Assembly (NCBI RefSeq): GCF_005233835.1
Contig: NZ_SZQA01000027.1
Span: 1 to 64,000, forward strand
Reading direction: 5' to 3'
Length of the DNA stretch: 64,000 nt
Origin: Herbidospora galbida
GTDB lineage: Bacteria; Actinomycetota; Actinomycetes; Streptosporangiales; Streptosporangiaceae
Part shown: piece after piece, positions 1 to 8,146 of the stretch
Layout: every line of letters starts with the position of its first letter
How positions within the stretch are numbered: position 1 is the first letter of the stretch
Program-made: the position numbers and the translations under genes
The notes under the pieces: generated by a model
Databases searched by the model: none
Seen by the model: only the letters and a program-made list of their open reading frames with translations
Told to the model about the DNA's origin: nothing

Positions 1-1
1 A

Positions 2-163
2 GAGCCGGCGCGGCCGGCCGATCGGCCCGCCCGCTCCTCCGACGCGCCGCCGCTGTGGCTGCCGGGCCGCTCCGACAGCGGTCGCGGCGGCGGGGGCGGC
101 GGTAGCGGCAGTGGTGGTGACAGCGCCGCGCCGTTCTGGCTGCGGCCCCGCGACAAGGACTGA
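2..163 (+). CDS. C-terminal fragment of an unidentified protein
   Basis: An open frame enters from the left edge and stops at TGA 161-163. The visible 53 residues are rich in Gly, Ser and Arg and end in PFWLRPRDKD. Third positions are strongly G/C, as in the neighbours, and the next gene starts 2 bases later, so this is probably the last part of the preceding gene of one operon. Such a tail is common on actinomycete conjugation-type membrane proteins, but no domain is visible and the function cannot be read from this fragment. Confidence 0.55.
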   Translation, partial: EPARPADRPARSSDAPPLWLPGRSDSGRGGGGGGSGSGGDSAAPFWLRPRDKD

Positions 164-165
164 TC

Positions 166-798
166 ATGAACGACGGCCGGAGGAAGGGCCTGTTCGTCGC
201 CGCCGTCGTCGTACTGGCCGCGCTCGGGATCTATTTAACGACCCTGGACGACGGCGGCGGCGAGGTCGGGACGGCAGGCCCCGTTGGGCCGGAATCCACG
301 CGCACGGTCACCGCTCCGCCGGTGGCCGTGCCGAGCCAGGTGGCGACCACGCCGTCGGCCGAGTTCGACGTCTACTCCTACCTGCCGCTGTCGCGTGACC
401 AGCTCGGCGCGGCGGCCGACCTGGCCCGGCGGTTCACCGCCGCCTACGGCACCTACAGCTACGACGACCCGGTGGGCCGGGCTGGCCGGCTCAAGGCGTT
501 CACCACGGTCGAGTTCGGCGACGACCTGACCCGTACGGTCACCTCCCCGGCCGCCGTCGAGCACGACTCGGCCGACCAGATCGTGTCGAAGGGGTCGGCG
601 CGGCTGAAGTCGATCCGCGACATGTCGGCCAACTCGGTCGTCGTGGTCGTCGAGGGCACCGCCGAGATCACCGCGGTGAGCGGGGCCAGGAACCAGGTGG
701 AGGACTACGCGGTCACCGTCGTCCAGGCCGGCGCCGACTGGCGGGTCTACGACCTGCAGCTGGCCGGCAGCGGCCAGGACGGGGACGTCACCCCGTGA
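166..798 (+). CDS. Membrane-anchored VirB8/TcpC-like protein (putative)
   Basis: The 210-residue protein starts with a short basic N-terminus and one membrane segment (about residues 8-26). A Pro/Thr linker follows, and then a compact domain of about 125 residues with alternating helices and strands that could take an NTF2-like fold. I see no catalytic motif. An AAGGA ribosome site precedes ATG 166. The stop overlaps the start of the next gene (GTGA), so the two are translationally coupled. In conjugative systems of Gram-positive bacteria a TcpC/VirB8-like bitopic protein typically lies next to a VirB1-like murein hydrolase, which is the arrangement here. The family assignment rests mainly on topology and context. 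Confidence 0.6.
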   Translation: MNDGRRKGLFVAAVVVLAALGIYLTTLDDGGGEVGTAGPVGPESTRTVTAPPVAVPSQVATTPSAEFDVYSYLPLSRDQLGAAADLARRFTAAYGTYSYDDPVGRAGRLKAFTTVEFGDDLTRTVTSPAAVEHDSADQIVSKGSARLKSIRDMSANSVVVVVEGTAEITAVSGARNQVEDYAVTVVQAGADWRVYDLQLAGSGQDGDVTP

Positions 799-1871
799 CC
801 ACGACCCGGCTCGCGAAGTGGAAGTGGCTGGCCGGGCTGCTGGCGGTCGTGGTCCCCCTGACCATGTTCGGCGCGATCGTGCTGATGACGCCGCTGCCCA
901 ACATCATGATGGGCGGCGGCTCGGCGGCCTGCGAGGTCGACACCTCCGACCTGTCGGAGACCGCGCAGGAGGACATCCCGCCGGAGATGCTGGAGCTCTA
1001 CAAGCGGCACGGCGAGACCGTCGGCGTGCAGTGGAACGTGCTGGCCGCCGTCGGCAAACGCGAGACCGACCACGGCCGGTCCGAACTGCCGGGCGTGCAG
1101 AGCGGCACCAACTACGCGGGCGCGGCCGGGCCGATGCAGTTCCTCATCAGCACGTGGGGCGGCAAGGCGCGGATCCCGATCCCGTCGGAGTTCAACGGCT
1201 ACGCCTCCGACGGCGACGACGACGGCGTCGCCGACGTCTACAACCCCGCCGACGCGATCCTGGGCGCGGCCAAGATGCTCAAACGCAACGGCGCCCCCGA
1301 CGACCTGCGCAAGGCCCTGTTCGTCTACAACCGCGCCAACTGGTACGTCGACCAGGTGCTGGAGATCGCCGCCAAGTACGCCCAGTCGGGCTCGGTCGAC
1401 GTGCCGCCCGAGGCCAACCCGGCCTGCGAGGTCGCCTACGACGCGCCCAACGCGGTGGTCGACCGGATCCTCGACTACGCCCTCGCGCAGCGCGGCAAGC
1501 CCTATGTCTGGGGCGGCACCGGGCCCGACGGCTACGACTGCTCGGGGATCATCTACATGGCGTACCGGAACGCGGGGTTGAACATCCCCCGCACCACGTT
1601 CGGGCAGTGGCCGTTCGGGGTGCGCATCGACGCCGGCGAAGAGCAGGCCGGCGATCTGGTGTTCTTCAACTCCGGCCCCGGGACCTCGGCCGACAACCCC
1701 GGCCACGTGGGGATGGTCGTCTCGCCGGGCAAGATGGTCGAGGCGCGCTGCACGCTCTGCGGCCCCATCAAGGTGACCACCTACCGCGACCGCGGCGCCA
1801 TCGTCGGCTTCACGCGGCCGCTGCAGAATCCCGATGTGCTGGAGCAGCTCAAGCGTCAGGCCCTAACCTAG
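795..1871 (+). CDS. Bifunctional lytic transglycosylase / NlpC-P60 endopeptidase
   Basis: The 358-residue membrane-anchored murein hydrolase has an N-terminal membrane segment at about residues 12-32. A lytic-transglycosylase-like domain (about 65-195) follows, with candidate catalytic Glu90 in KRETDHG and the typical AGPMQFLISTWG stretch. A C-terminal NlpC/P60 domain (about 220-350) has Cys249 in YDCSG and His304 in NPGHVGMV. Two-headed enzymes of this design are the VirB1-like components of conjugative type IV systems (Tn916 Orf14 type) and locally open peptidoglycan by cleaving glycan strands and stem peptides. The GTG start overlaps the previous stop by 3 bases. Whether the locus belongs to a mobile element cannot be judged because its upstream part is outside the window. 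Confidence 0.88.
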   Translation: MTTTRLAKWKWLAGLLAVVVPLTMFGAIVLMTPLPNIMMGGGSAACEVDTSDLSETAQEDIPPEMLELYKRHGETVGVQWNVLAAVGKRETDHGRSELPGVQSGTNYAGAAGPMQFLISTWGGKARIPIPSEFNGYASDGDDDGVADVYNPADAILGAAKMLKRNGAPDDLRKALFVYNRANWYVDQVLEIAAKYAQSGSVDVPPEANPACEVAYDAPNAVVDRILDYALAQRGKPYVWGGTGPDGYDCSGIIYMAYRNAGLNIPRTTFGQWPFGVRIDAGEEQAGDLVFFNSGPGTSADNPGHVGMVVSPGKMVEARCTLCGPIKVTTYRDRGAIVGFTRPLQNPDVLEQLKRQALT

Positions 1872-1877
1872 GCAGGC

Positions 1878-2270
1878 ATGACACAGGTCGTCGTAGGGGC
1901 CGCGATCATCGCGGACGGCCGTCTGCTGAGCGCTCAGCGGGCCGAACCGCCGGAACTTCGCGGCGGATGGGAGTTTCCCGGCGGGAAGGTCGACCCGGGA
2001 GAGAGCGACCTCGACGCGCTCATACGCGAGTGCGAGGAGGAGCTCGGGGTCACGGTCGAACCGGGCAAGAAGGTGGGCGGCGACTGGCCGCTCAGCAACG
2101 GCTACGTGCTGCGGATCTGGCTGTCGACCATCGTGTGCGGGCGTACGCCGGAGGCGCGCGAACACCTGGCCCTGCGGTGGCTCGAGCCGTTCGAGTTCGA
2201 ATCGGTGCCGTGGTTGCCCGCCGATCTCCCCATCGTCCGGGAGGTCCAAGATCTCCTCAAGGAGGGTTGA
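1878..2270 (+). CDS. Nudix hydrolase, MutT/NUDT1-like
   Basis: The 130-residue protein has a complete Nudix box at about residues 35-57 (GGKVDPGE, then REC and EEL, matching GX5EX7REUXEEXGU), whose glutamates bind the metal. The preceding GGWEFPGG is typical of the MutT branch that hydrolyses oxidised or non-canonical nucleoside triphosphates. It starts 6 bases after the transglycosylase stop with AGGCAGG as ribosome site, so it is probably co-transcribed. Its nucleotide-sanitising activity has no obvious link to the upstream murein hydrolase. The exact substrate cannot be predicted. Confidence 0.88.
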   Translation: MTQVVVGAAIIADGRLLSAQRAEPPELRGGWEFPGGKVDPGESDLDALIRECEEELGVTVEPGKKVGGDWPLSNGYVLRIWLSTIVCGRTPEAREHLALRWLEPFEFESVPWLPADLPIVREVQDLLKEG

Positions 2271-2324
2271 GTCGCCCCTCTCCGGCCATAACGATTACTG
2301 AGTGTAATCGGGGAGGGGATTCTG

Positions 2325-3875
2325 GTGGTCGCAGGACGTGTGGTGTCCCTAGTCGGGGCCGGAATCCTGGCGCTGTCGGCCGCACCGGCCATGGCCTCGG
2401 AGGATCCCGGCCGGTGGATGAGAACCGGCGACGTCTGGCGGTTCCGCCTGGCGCTCCCCTGTGATCACGCGGCGTGCTCGGGGCCAGATGAGGCGACCGC
2501 GCCGGGCTGGCGCTGCCCCGTCCAGACGAGTCCCGACCAGCCCGACCAGCCCGCCCAGACGATGACGGGCCCGGGGCTGTTCGTCGAGGCGCCGGCCGCG
2601 ATGCGCCTGAACCTCGACACGGCCGAGCTGGCCCGCCGGGTGGCCGTCGTGTGCGCCCGCCTCAGCTCGCTGCCGCCCGGGAAGCTGAGCGCGCTCGCGG
2701 CGACGGGCGAGCTGGCCGACGGCGTGACCCAGTCGGCCGAGTCGGCCTCGGTGGCCGACGCGGAGGCCCGCGCCCTCGCCGGCCAGTTCGCCGAGGAGGC
2801 CGCCCGGGTGACCTCCCACGCCCCGGCGCAGGCGGGCGACTCCCAGGGCCACCCGCTGGTGTACGCCGCCGACAGCCAGGTCGTGCAGCAGATGGCCGAA
2901 GCGCAGGACCACAGCATGGTCGCGCCGCCGATGCAGCCCTTCGATAGCCAGGCCCAGCCGCCGGTCTACGCTCCGGCCGACCCCTCGACCCAGGAGATCA
3001 TGTCGCGGCCCCGGACCCGGCACGCCGAGGGCCGGAACCGCCCGAGGGTCCGGGGGGCCGAGGAGCAGGGCCGCCCGAGGGCGCGTGGCGAGAAGCAACG
3101 CCGGCCCCGGGTGCACAAGGGCGAAATGCGAGACCGGCCCCGGATCACCGAGGCCGAGATGCCGAACTGGCCCGAGCTCCAGGGCGGGCCGGAGCAGGGC
3201 CCGCCGCAGGGCCCGCCGCAGGGCCCGCCGCAGCTTCCCGGTGGGGGAGAGCAGGGAGGGCCCAAGGGTCCCCAGCTCGTCGAGCCCATGGCTCAGCCGC
3301 AGGCCATGCCCGGCATCCCGGTGCCCGAGATGCCGGCCAATGTCAACCCTGGTCAGAGCCCGCTCGTCGACGGTGCGCCCGGCAAGCAACCGGATCTGCC
3401 CCCGGCGCCTCAGCCCGGCCAGGAGCCCCAGGTCGCCCCTGGTCAGATGGCGATCGGGGAGCCCGCCGGTCCGGGCGGGAACATGCCGCAGGGACCGCAG
3501 GGGGTGCCGCACCCGATGCCGAACGCGGCCCCCGCGCCCATGCCGGGCGAGCTGATGCAGGAGCCGTTGTCAGGAGCGTTGTCGAATCTGCCGCCGCTCC
3601 CGCAGTTGCCGCCGGGCGCGCCGCTGCCGCCCGGGATGGTCGAGGGCGGCACGCCGCCCGAGCTGCTGATGCCGATGGCGACGCCCACGCCGAGCGGTCC
3701 GCCGCTGACCCGGTCGCTGAACAACACACAGGCGATCGCGCAGGAGGATTCGGGTCTGGACCTCGTCAAGGGCTGGCCGGGCGTGGTGGCCGCGATCGCG
3801 GCCCTGATCGCCGTGCTGGCGCTGCAGATGCGGCTCGGACGGCGCAAGGTCGTTTCCGACCCGCAACCAAAGTGA
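2325..3875 (+). CDS. Secreted proline-rich protein with C-terminal membrane anchor
   Basis: The 516-residue protein starts at GTG 2325 behind GGGGAGGGG. A Sec-type signal peptide covers about residues 1-25 (cleavage near AMASE). The body has no recognisable enzyme domain. It contains an Arg-rich stretch (about 225-285), then long low-complexity runs rich in Pro, Gly, Gln and Met, and includes three exact 12-base repeats. A hydrophobic helix near residues 482-500 is followed by a short basic tail, so the predicted topology is an extracellular body with a C-terminal anchor. No LPXTG sorting motif is present. It resembles envelope proteins of mycelial actinomycetes, but I do not recognise a family. 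Confidence 0.75.
   Translation: MVAGRVVSLVGAGILALSAAPAMASEDPGRWMRTGDVWRFRLALPCDHAACSGPDEATAPGWRCPVQTSPDQPDQPAQTMTGPGLFVEAPAAMRLNLDTAELARRVAVVCARLSSLPPGKLSALAATGELADGVTQSAESASVADAEARALAGQFAEEAARVTSHAPAQAGDSQGHPLVYAADSQVVQQMAEAQDHSMVAPPMQPFDSQAQPPVYAPADPSTQEIMSRPRTRHAEGRNRPRVRGAEEQGRPRARGEKQRRPRVHKGEMRDRPRITEAEMPNWPELQGGPEQGPPQGPPQGPPQLPGGGEQGGPKGPQLVEPMAQPQAMPGIPVPEMPANVNPGQSPLVDGAPGKQPDLPPAPQPGQEPQVAPGQMAIGEPAGPGGNMPQGPQGVPHPMPNAAPAPMPGELMQEPLSGALSNLPPLPQLPPGAPLPPGMVEGGTPPELLMPMATPTPSGPPLTRSLNNTQAIAQEDSGLDLVKGWPGVVAAIAALIAVLALQMRLGRRKVVSDPQPK
3195..3230 (+). repeat. Three tandem 12-bp repeats inside a coding region
   Basis: The unit CAGGGCCCGCCG occurs three times in exact tandem and encodes a Gln-Gly-Pro-Pro repeat in the preceding envelope protein. 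The in-frame unit length means copy-number changes by slippage would keep the reading frame. Confidence 0.85.
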
Positions 3876-3947
3876 GGTTTGCCGTTACTTTGCCGGACTA
3901 GTATTTGTTTGACGTACGGAGTCAGGCAAAAGCGGCGGAGGAACCCG

Positions 3948-4943
3948 GTGGTCGGTCGAGCACCCAGGAGAGCCGCGGCGGTGCTGGCCGCGGTGGTCGG
4001 TTCGCTCGGCGTGGCCGTGATGGTGGCGGCCGGCGCGAGCGCCGCCAACCCGGTCGATCCATGTGACGTGAACCAGTCCTGCGACACGGTGACCACGACG
4101 GTCACCATGACGCCGTCGCCGACCCCGTCGGAGGCCGTGGTCACCGTCACCCAGACGGTCACCCCGTCGCCGACGAAGAAGCCGACGACCCCTCAGGCGC
4201 AGCCGACGCAGGACGAGGAACCGACGCAGGAGCAGCCGATCCCGACGGTGACGCAGGAGCAGCCGGTCGCGCCGCCCACGAACGACGTCGCGCCGCCGCC
4301 CGCCGAGACGGTGCCGAGCGAGCCGGCCGAGTCGGAGCCCGGCGTCAGCCTGGCCCCGGCCGAACCGCCCGCCGGCACCCAGCCGTCCCAGGGCATGAAC
4401 GAGCCGGTGCCCGAGACGGCCCAGGTGGAGATCCGCAACGCGACGCCCTACTTCGACGAGGTCACGCTCAGCCGCAAGCTGGCCGTCCCGGCCGCCGTGC
4501 TGGTGCTGCTGGCGCTGCTCGCCTGGCTGATCTTCGAGGGCCGGCTGCGCCGCCTGGCCCACGCGGCGGCGGTCCGCAAGGCGGGCCCGCAGCTGCCGCC
4601 GAACATGGCGATGATGCCCTACCCGGGCTACCCGATGCAGCCCTACGGCCCGCAGGCCTACGCGCACCCCTACGGCCCGCAGCCGTACGCGCAGCCCTAT
4701 CCGCAGCAGCCGCCGCAGCAGGTCGTGAACTACGTCCCGGTGCCCTACCCGATGCCGTTCCCGACCCCGGCCGCCCCGCCGGCGCAGGACTACACGCAGC
4801 CCTACGTCTACCAGCAGCAGCCGCCGACGCCTCCGCCGGCACCCACGCCGCCGTCGCCGACCTATGCCAAGGGTTACGTCCTCGAAAGCTCCAACCATCC
4901 GCCCGACGACGACGAGACGCAGCAGGGCCGCCGCCCCTACTGA
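3948..4943 (+). CDS. Membrane protein with extracellular Pro/Thr stalk and Pro/Tyr-rich tail
   Basis: The start was placed at GTG 3948 because GGAGGA lies 5 bases upstream and the peptide then begins with a proper signal sequence (MVGRAPRRAA, hydrophobic to about residue 32). An in-frame ATG at 3879 lacks both features. The 331-residue product has a stalk of Pro/Thr/Glu repeats, one membrane helix (about residues 183-205) followed by an RLRR stop-transfer, and a tail dominated by Pro, Tyr and Gln (PYGPQ/PYAQPY repeats), typical of disordered cytoplasmic tails. A TAGTAT hexamer at 3899-3904 may be its -10 element. Function is unknown. Like its neighbour it looks like a structural or scaffolding envelope protein. 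Confidence 0.72.
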   Translation: MVGRAPRRAAAVLAAVVGSLGVAVMVAAGASAANPVDPCDVNQSCDTVTTTVTMTPSPTPSEAVVTVTQTVTPSPTKKPTTPQAQPTQDEEPTQEQPIPTVTQEQPVAPPTNDVAPPPAETVPSEPAESEPGVSLAPAEPPAGTQPSQGMNEPVPETAQVEIRNATPYFDEVTLSRKLAVPAAVLVLLALLAWLIFEGRLRRLAHAAAVRKAGPQLPPNMAMMPYPGYPMQPYGPQAYAHPYGPQPYAQPYPQQPPQQVVNYVPVPYPMPFPTPAAPPAQDYTQPYVYQQQPPTPPPAPTPPSPTYAKGYVLESSNHPPDDDETQQGRRPY

Positions 4944-4955
4944 TCAGACCCTGTG

Positions 4956-4988
4956 ACAGCCCTCCTGACCGGAGGGCTGTTTCTTTTT
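4956..4988 (+). terminator. Rho-independent terminator
   Basis: A 10-bp stem ACAGCCCTCC / GGAGGGCTGT with a 5-base loop is followed by TTCTTTTT. It lies 13 bases after the preceding stop codon and closes the 2.3-4.9 kb unit. Confidence 0.92.
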
Positions 4989-5167
4989 GTGCACATGACG
5001 TCCGACCTGGTCGTGCGTTGCGTTCGCGCGCAACACGCGACTTCAAAGCGCGCAAGAAAGCGAGAGCGTTACGAAACTATTTCGCAGGACTCTTGTGGAG
5101 CGGGGCACGGGCGACCTACTGTCACCTCACCCTCAGGTGTTCACCCCCCGACAGAAACGAGCACGAG

Positions 5168-7189
5168 ATGTCACGAAGAGTGGCGTTGGCGGCGGTCACG
5201 GCCACCGCCGTGGGCTTGGGCCTGGTGGTGGCCGGCCCGGCGGCGGCTCATCAGACGGCTCATCAGACGGCGACCCCGACCGCGGTGACGCGGGCCGCAC
5301 TTGACCCGTCGCTGGTGGCGGGCCGCGGCGCGAACGTCCCGTTCGTCGAGCAGGAGGCCGAGAACGCGGCCACCAACGGCGTCGTGATCGGCCCCGACAG
5401 GAACGCGTACACGCTCCCGGCCGAGGCCTCGGGCCGCAAGGCGGTCAAGCTGGCCCCCGGGCAGTGGGTGGAGTTCACCCTGCCGAAGGCCGCCAACGCC
5501 GTCACCGTTCGCTACAGCGTCCCCGACGCCCCGAACGGCGGCGGCATCACCGCTCCGCTGAACCTGACCGTCAACGGCGGCAACAAGAAGACCCTGACGC
5601 TGACCAGCCAGTTCGCGTGGCTCTACAACCAGTATCCGTTCACCAACGACCCGAACGCCGGGCTGCTGCACCCCGACTGGTGGATCACCGAGTGCCAGTG
5701 CGTGCCGGCCGCGACGAGCCCCACGCCCGAGATCACCAAGCCGTTCCGGCCGATGCACTTCTACGACGAGCAGCGGCTCCTGCTCGGCAAGACGTACAAG
5801 GCCGGTGACAAGGTCCGGCTGACCGCCCCGGCGAACACCAACGCCGCCTGGACGGTCATCGACCTGCTCGACTCCGAGGTCGTCGGCGCCCCCCACGTGC
5901 GGGTGCTGGCCGCCAACGTGCTGCTGTTCGGCGCCGACCCGACCGGCCGCAAGGACTCGGCCCCGGCCATCGAGAAGGCCATCGCGTTCGCCAAGCGGAG
6001 CAACCTGAAGGTCTACATCCCGCCGGGCACCTACCAGGTCAACCGGCACATCATCGTCGACGACGTGACGATCGAGGGCGCCGGGTCCTGGTACACGATC
6101 ATCAAGGGCAAGGAGGTCGCGCTGCCGACCCCGGCCCCCGACGGCTCGGTGCACACCGGCGTCGGCTTCTACGGCAAGGACGCCGCCGACGGCGGCAGCC
6201 GCAACGTGCACCTGTCGGGCTTCACCATCGAGGGCGACGTACGGGAACGGATCGACACCGACCAGGTCAACGGCATCGGCGGCGCGATGAGCGACTCGAC
6301 GATCAAGGGCCTGTACATCCGGCACACCAAGGTCGGGCTCTGGTTCGACGGCCCGATGGACAACATCAAGGTGACCGACAACATCATCGTCGACCAGATC
6401 GCCGACGCCCTGAACTTCCACGGCGGCGTGACCAACTCGGTGGTGGCCAACAACTTCATCCGCAACACGGGTGACGACGGCCTGGCCATGTGGTCGGAGA
6501 AGAACCCCAACGTCGGCAACGTCTTCGACCGCAACACCGTGCAGACCCCGACGCTCGCCAACGGCATCGCGATCTACGGCGGCAAGGACAACGTCGTCTC
6601 GAACAACCTGGTGGCCGACCCGCTGCGTGAGGGCTCCGGCCTGCACGCCGGGTCCCGCTTCGGCGCCGAGCCCTTCACCGGCACCCTGAAGTTCACCGAC
6701 AACACCACGGTCCGGGCCGGCACCTTCGACCTGAACTGGCGGCTGGGCCTCGGCTCGATCTGGTTCTACGCGCTCGACCGCTCGATCGAGAACGACATCC
6801 AGGTCACCGGCGACCACTACCTCGACAGCACCTACAACGCGATCATGATGGTGAGCGAGTGGGGCGTGAAGGACCTCTACTCGATCACCGGCGTGAAGTT
6901 CAAGAACGTCAGAATCGACGGCACCGGCACGTCGGTCCTGAGCGCCCGCGTCAAGGGCGGCGCGTCGTTCGAGAACGTCGACGCCCGCAACGTCGGGGCC
7001 GTCGGCATCAACAACTGCGGCTCGTTCAACTTCCCGCCGACCGGCTCGGAGTTCTCCGTGACCGACCTCGGCGGCAACGACGGCGGCGGCACCACCGGCC
7101 CGTGGGCCGGCGCCTGGCAGCTGCCCAACACCATCACGTGCGACGACCGCCCGCCGGTCGTGGCGCCCCCGGCCCCGTCCCCCTGGTAG
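5168..7189 (+). CDS. Secreted GH87-type alpha-1,3-glucanase (mutanase-like)
   Basis: ATG 5168 gives a clean signal peptide (MSRRVALAAV, cleavage near residue 30); upstream in-frame starts do not. The 673-residue product has an N-terminal carbohydrate-binding-like beta-sandwich (about residues 45-215, EQEAENA start) and a right-handed beta-helix catalytic region from about residue 230 (FGADPTGRKDSAPAIEKAI, the usual pectate-lyase-3 entry motif). Asp413 in ADALNFHGG and the pair Asp436/Asp437 in TGDDGLAMW are separated by 23 and 24 residues. As I recall, that is the spacing of the three essential aspartates of GH87 alpha-1,3-glucanases (for example D1045/D1068/D1069). The enzyme would hydrolyse fungal wall or bacterial alpha-1,3-glucan outside the cell. 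It is monocistronic between two terminators. Another beta-helix glycosidase family is the alternative. Confidence 0.8.
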   Translation: MSRRVALAAVTATAVGLGLVVAGPAAAHQTAHQTATPTAVTRAALDPSLVAGRGANVPFVEQEAENAATNGVVIGPDRNAYTLPAEASGRKAVKLAPGQWVEFTLPKAANAVTVRYSVPDAPNGGGITAPLNLTVNGGNKKTLTLTSQFAWLYNQYPFTNDPNAGLLHPDWWITECQCVPAATSPTPEITKPFRPMHFYDEQRLLLGKTYKAGDKVRLTAPANTNAAWTVIDLLDSEVVGAPHVRVLAANVLLFGADPTGRKDSAPAIEKAIAFAKRSNLKVYIPPGTYQVNRHIIVDDVTIEGAGSWYTIIKGKEVALPTPAPDGSVHTGVGFYGKDAADGGSRNVHLSGFTIEGDVRERIDTDQVNGIGGAMSDSTIKGLYIRHTKVGLWFDGPMDNIKVTDNIIVDQIADALNFHGGVTNSVVANNFIRNTGDDGLAMWSEKNPNVGNVFDRNTVQTPTLANGIAIYGGKDNVVSNNLVADPLREGSGLHAGSRFGAEPFTGTLKFTDNTTVRAGTFDLNWRLGLGSIWFYALDRSIENDIQVTGDHYLDSTYNAIMMVSEWGVKDLYSITGVKFKNVRIDGTGTSVLSARVKGGASFENVDARNVGAVGINNCGSFNFPPTGSEFSVTDLGGNDGGGTTGPWAGAWQLPNTITCDDRPPVVAPPAPSPW

Positions 7190-7202
7190 TCCCCTGAGCG
7201 AA

Positions 7203-7236
7203 GGCCGGCCCTGCTCCCGGGCCGGTCTTCCTTCTT
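7203..7236 (+). terminator. Rho-independent terminator after the glucanase gene
   Basis: A stem of about 9 bp, GGCCGGCCC / GGGCCGGTC with one G-U pair, is followed by TTCCTTCTTT. It starts 14 bases after the stop codon. Confidence 0.85.
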
Positions 7237-7239
7237 TGC

Positions 7240-7261
7240 TCCGTTACGGCTCCGCCCACCC
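7240..7261 (-). repeat. 22-bp intergenic repeat, copy 1
   Basis: This stretch is the exact reverse complement of 51320-51341. Both copies lie in non-coding spacers between convergent genes, shortly beyond a transcription terminator. No third copy was seen in the window. Confidence 0.8.
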
Positions 7262-7356
7262 CGGCCCCGACCGCCGTCTCCGCCGCCCGCCGCATCCGGC
7301 GCCGGCCCCCGCTCCCGACCCGGCCGCGACGAGAACCGTCCGGCGGGAAGAACGAG

Positions 7357-7388
7357 AAAGCCGGCCTGGAGAACCAGGCCGGCCTTTT
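7357..7388 (-). terminator. Bidirectional terminator for the sdh1 operon
   Basis: A perfect 10-bp stem GCCGGCCTGG / CCAGGCCGGC with an AGAA loop is flanked by A-rich sequence on the left and CTTTT on the right. It can serve transcripts from both sides. It lies 12 bases beyond the end of sdhB1. Confidence 0.88.
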
Positions 7389-7399
7389 CACGGGTGGGG

Positions 7400-8146
7400 T
7401 CAGCGGCGGAAGATCTTGTTGCCGAGCCACACCAGCGGGTCGTACTTCCGGTCGACCACGCGCTCCTTCATCGGGATCAGCGCGTTGTCGGTGATCTTGA
7501 TGTGCTCGGGGCACACCTCCGTACAGCACTTGGTGATGTTGCAGTAGCCCAGGCCGTGGTCCTCCTGCGCGGAGTCCTTGCGGTCGGCCACGTCGTAGGG
7601 GTGCATGTCGAGCTCGGCGATCCGCATGAGGAAACGCGGCCCCGCGAAGTGGGTCTTGTTCTCCTCGTGGTCACGGATCACGTGGCAGACGTTGTTGCAC
7701 ATGAAGCACTCGATGCACTTGCGGAACTCCTGCGAGCGCTCCACGTCGATCTGCTGCATGCGGTATTCGCCCGGCTTCACGTCCTTCGGCGGCGTGAACG
7801 ACGGGATCTCGCGGGCCTTCTGGTAGTTGTACGACACGTCGGTGACCAGGTCTTTGATGACCGGGAAGGTGCGCATCGGGGTGACCGTGATGGTCTCGTC
7901 CTCGGTGAAGGTCGACATGCGGGTCATGCAGCCCAGGCGCGGCTTGCCGTTGATCTCCATCGAGCACGAGCCGCACTTGCCGGCCTTGCAGTTCCAGCGC
8001 ACCGCGAGGTCGGGCGCCTGGGTGGCCTGCAGCCGGTGGATGACGTCGAGGACGACCTCGCCCTCGTTGACCTCGACCGTGAAGTCCTCCAGGCGGCCTT
8101 CTCCGCCTTCGCCGCGCCAGACGCGGAACTTGCCCTTGTAACTCAT
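7400..8146 (-). CDS. sdhB: Succinate dehydrogenase 1 iron-sulfur subunit
   Basis: The 248-residue protein has an N-terminal plant-type ferredoxin fold with the [2Fe-2S] ligands CKAGKCGSCS and a distal Cys in PRLGC. The C-terminal helical domain has CIECFMCNNVCH for [4Fe-4S] and CNITKCCTEVCP for the last cluster. It passes electrons from SdhA to the membrane anchor on the inner face of the membrane. Sequence style and the partner anchor place it in the Sdh1 group known from mycobacteria (Rv0247c-Rv0249c type). It is the last gene of the minus-strand operon, overlaps sdhA by 4 bases (ATGA) and is followed by a strong terminator. Confidence 0.93.
   Translation of the reverse strand: MSYKGKFRVWRGEGGEGRLEDFTVEVNEGEVVLDVIHRLQATQAPDLAVRWNCKAGKCGSCSMEINGKPRLGCMTRMSTFTEDETITVTPMRTFPVIKDLVTDVSYNYQKAREIPSFTPPKDVKPGEYRMQQIDVERSQEFRKCIECFMCNNVCHVIRDHEENKTHFAGPRFLMRIAELDMHPYDVADRKDSAQEDHGLGYCNITKCCTEVCPEHIKITDNALIPMKERVVDRKYDPLVWLGNKIFRR

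Noticed and set aside
3195-3230. Short tandem repeats considered as a CRISPR array
   Set aside because: Units are contiguous 12-mers without spacers and encode Gln-Gly-Pro-Pro in frame.
3876-4943. LPXTG-type cell-wall sorting in the two proline-rich proteins
   Set aside because: Neither protein has an LPXTG or related motif, and no sortase gene is nearby.
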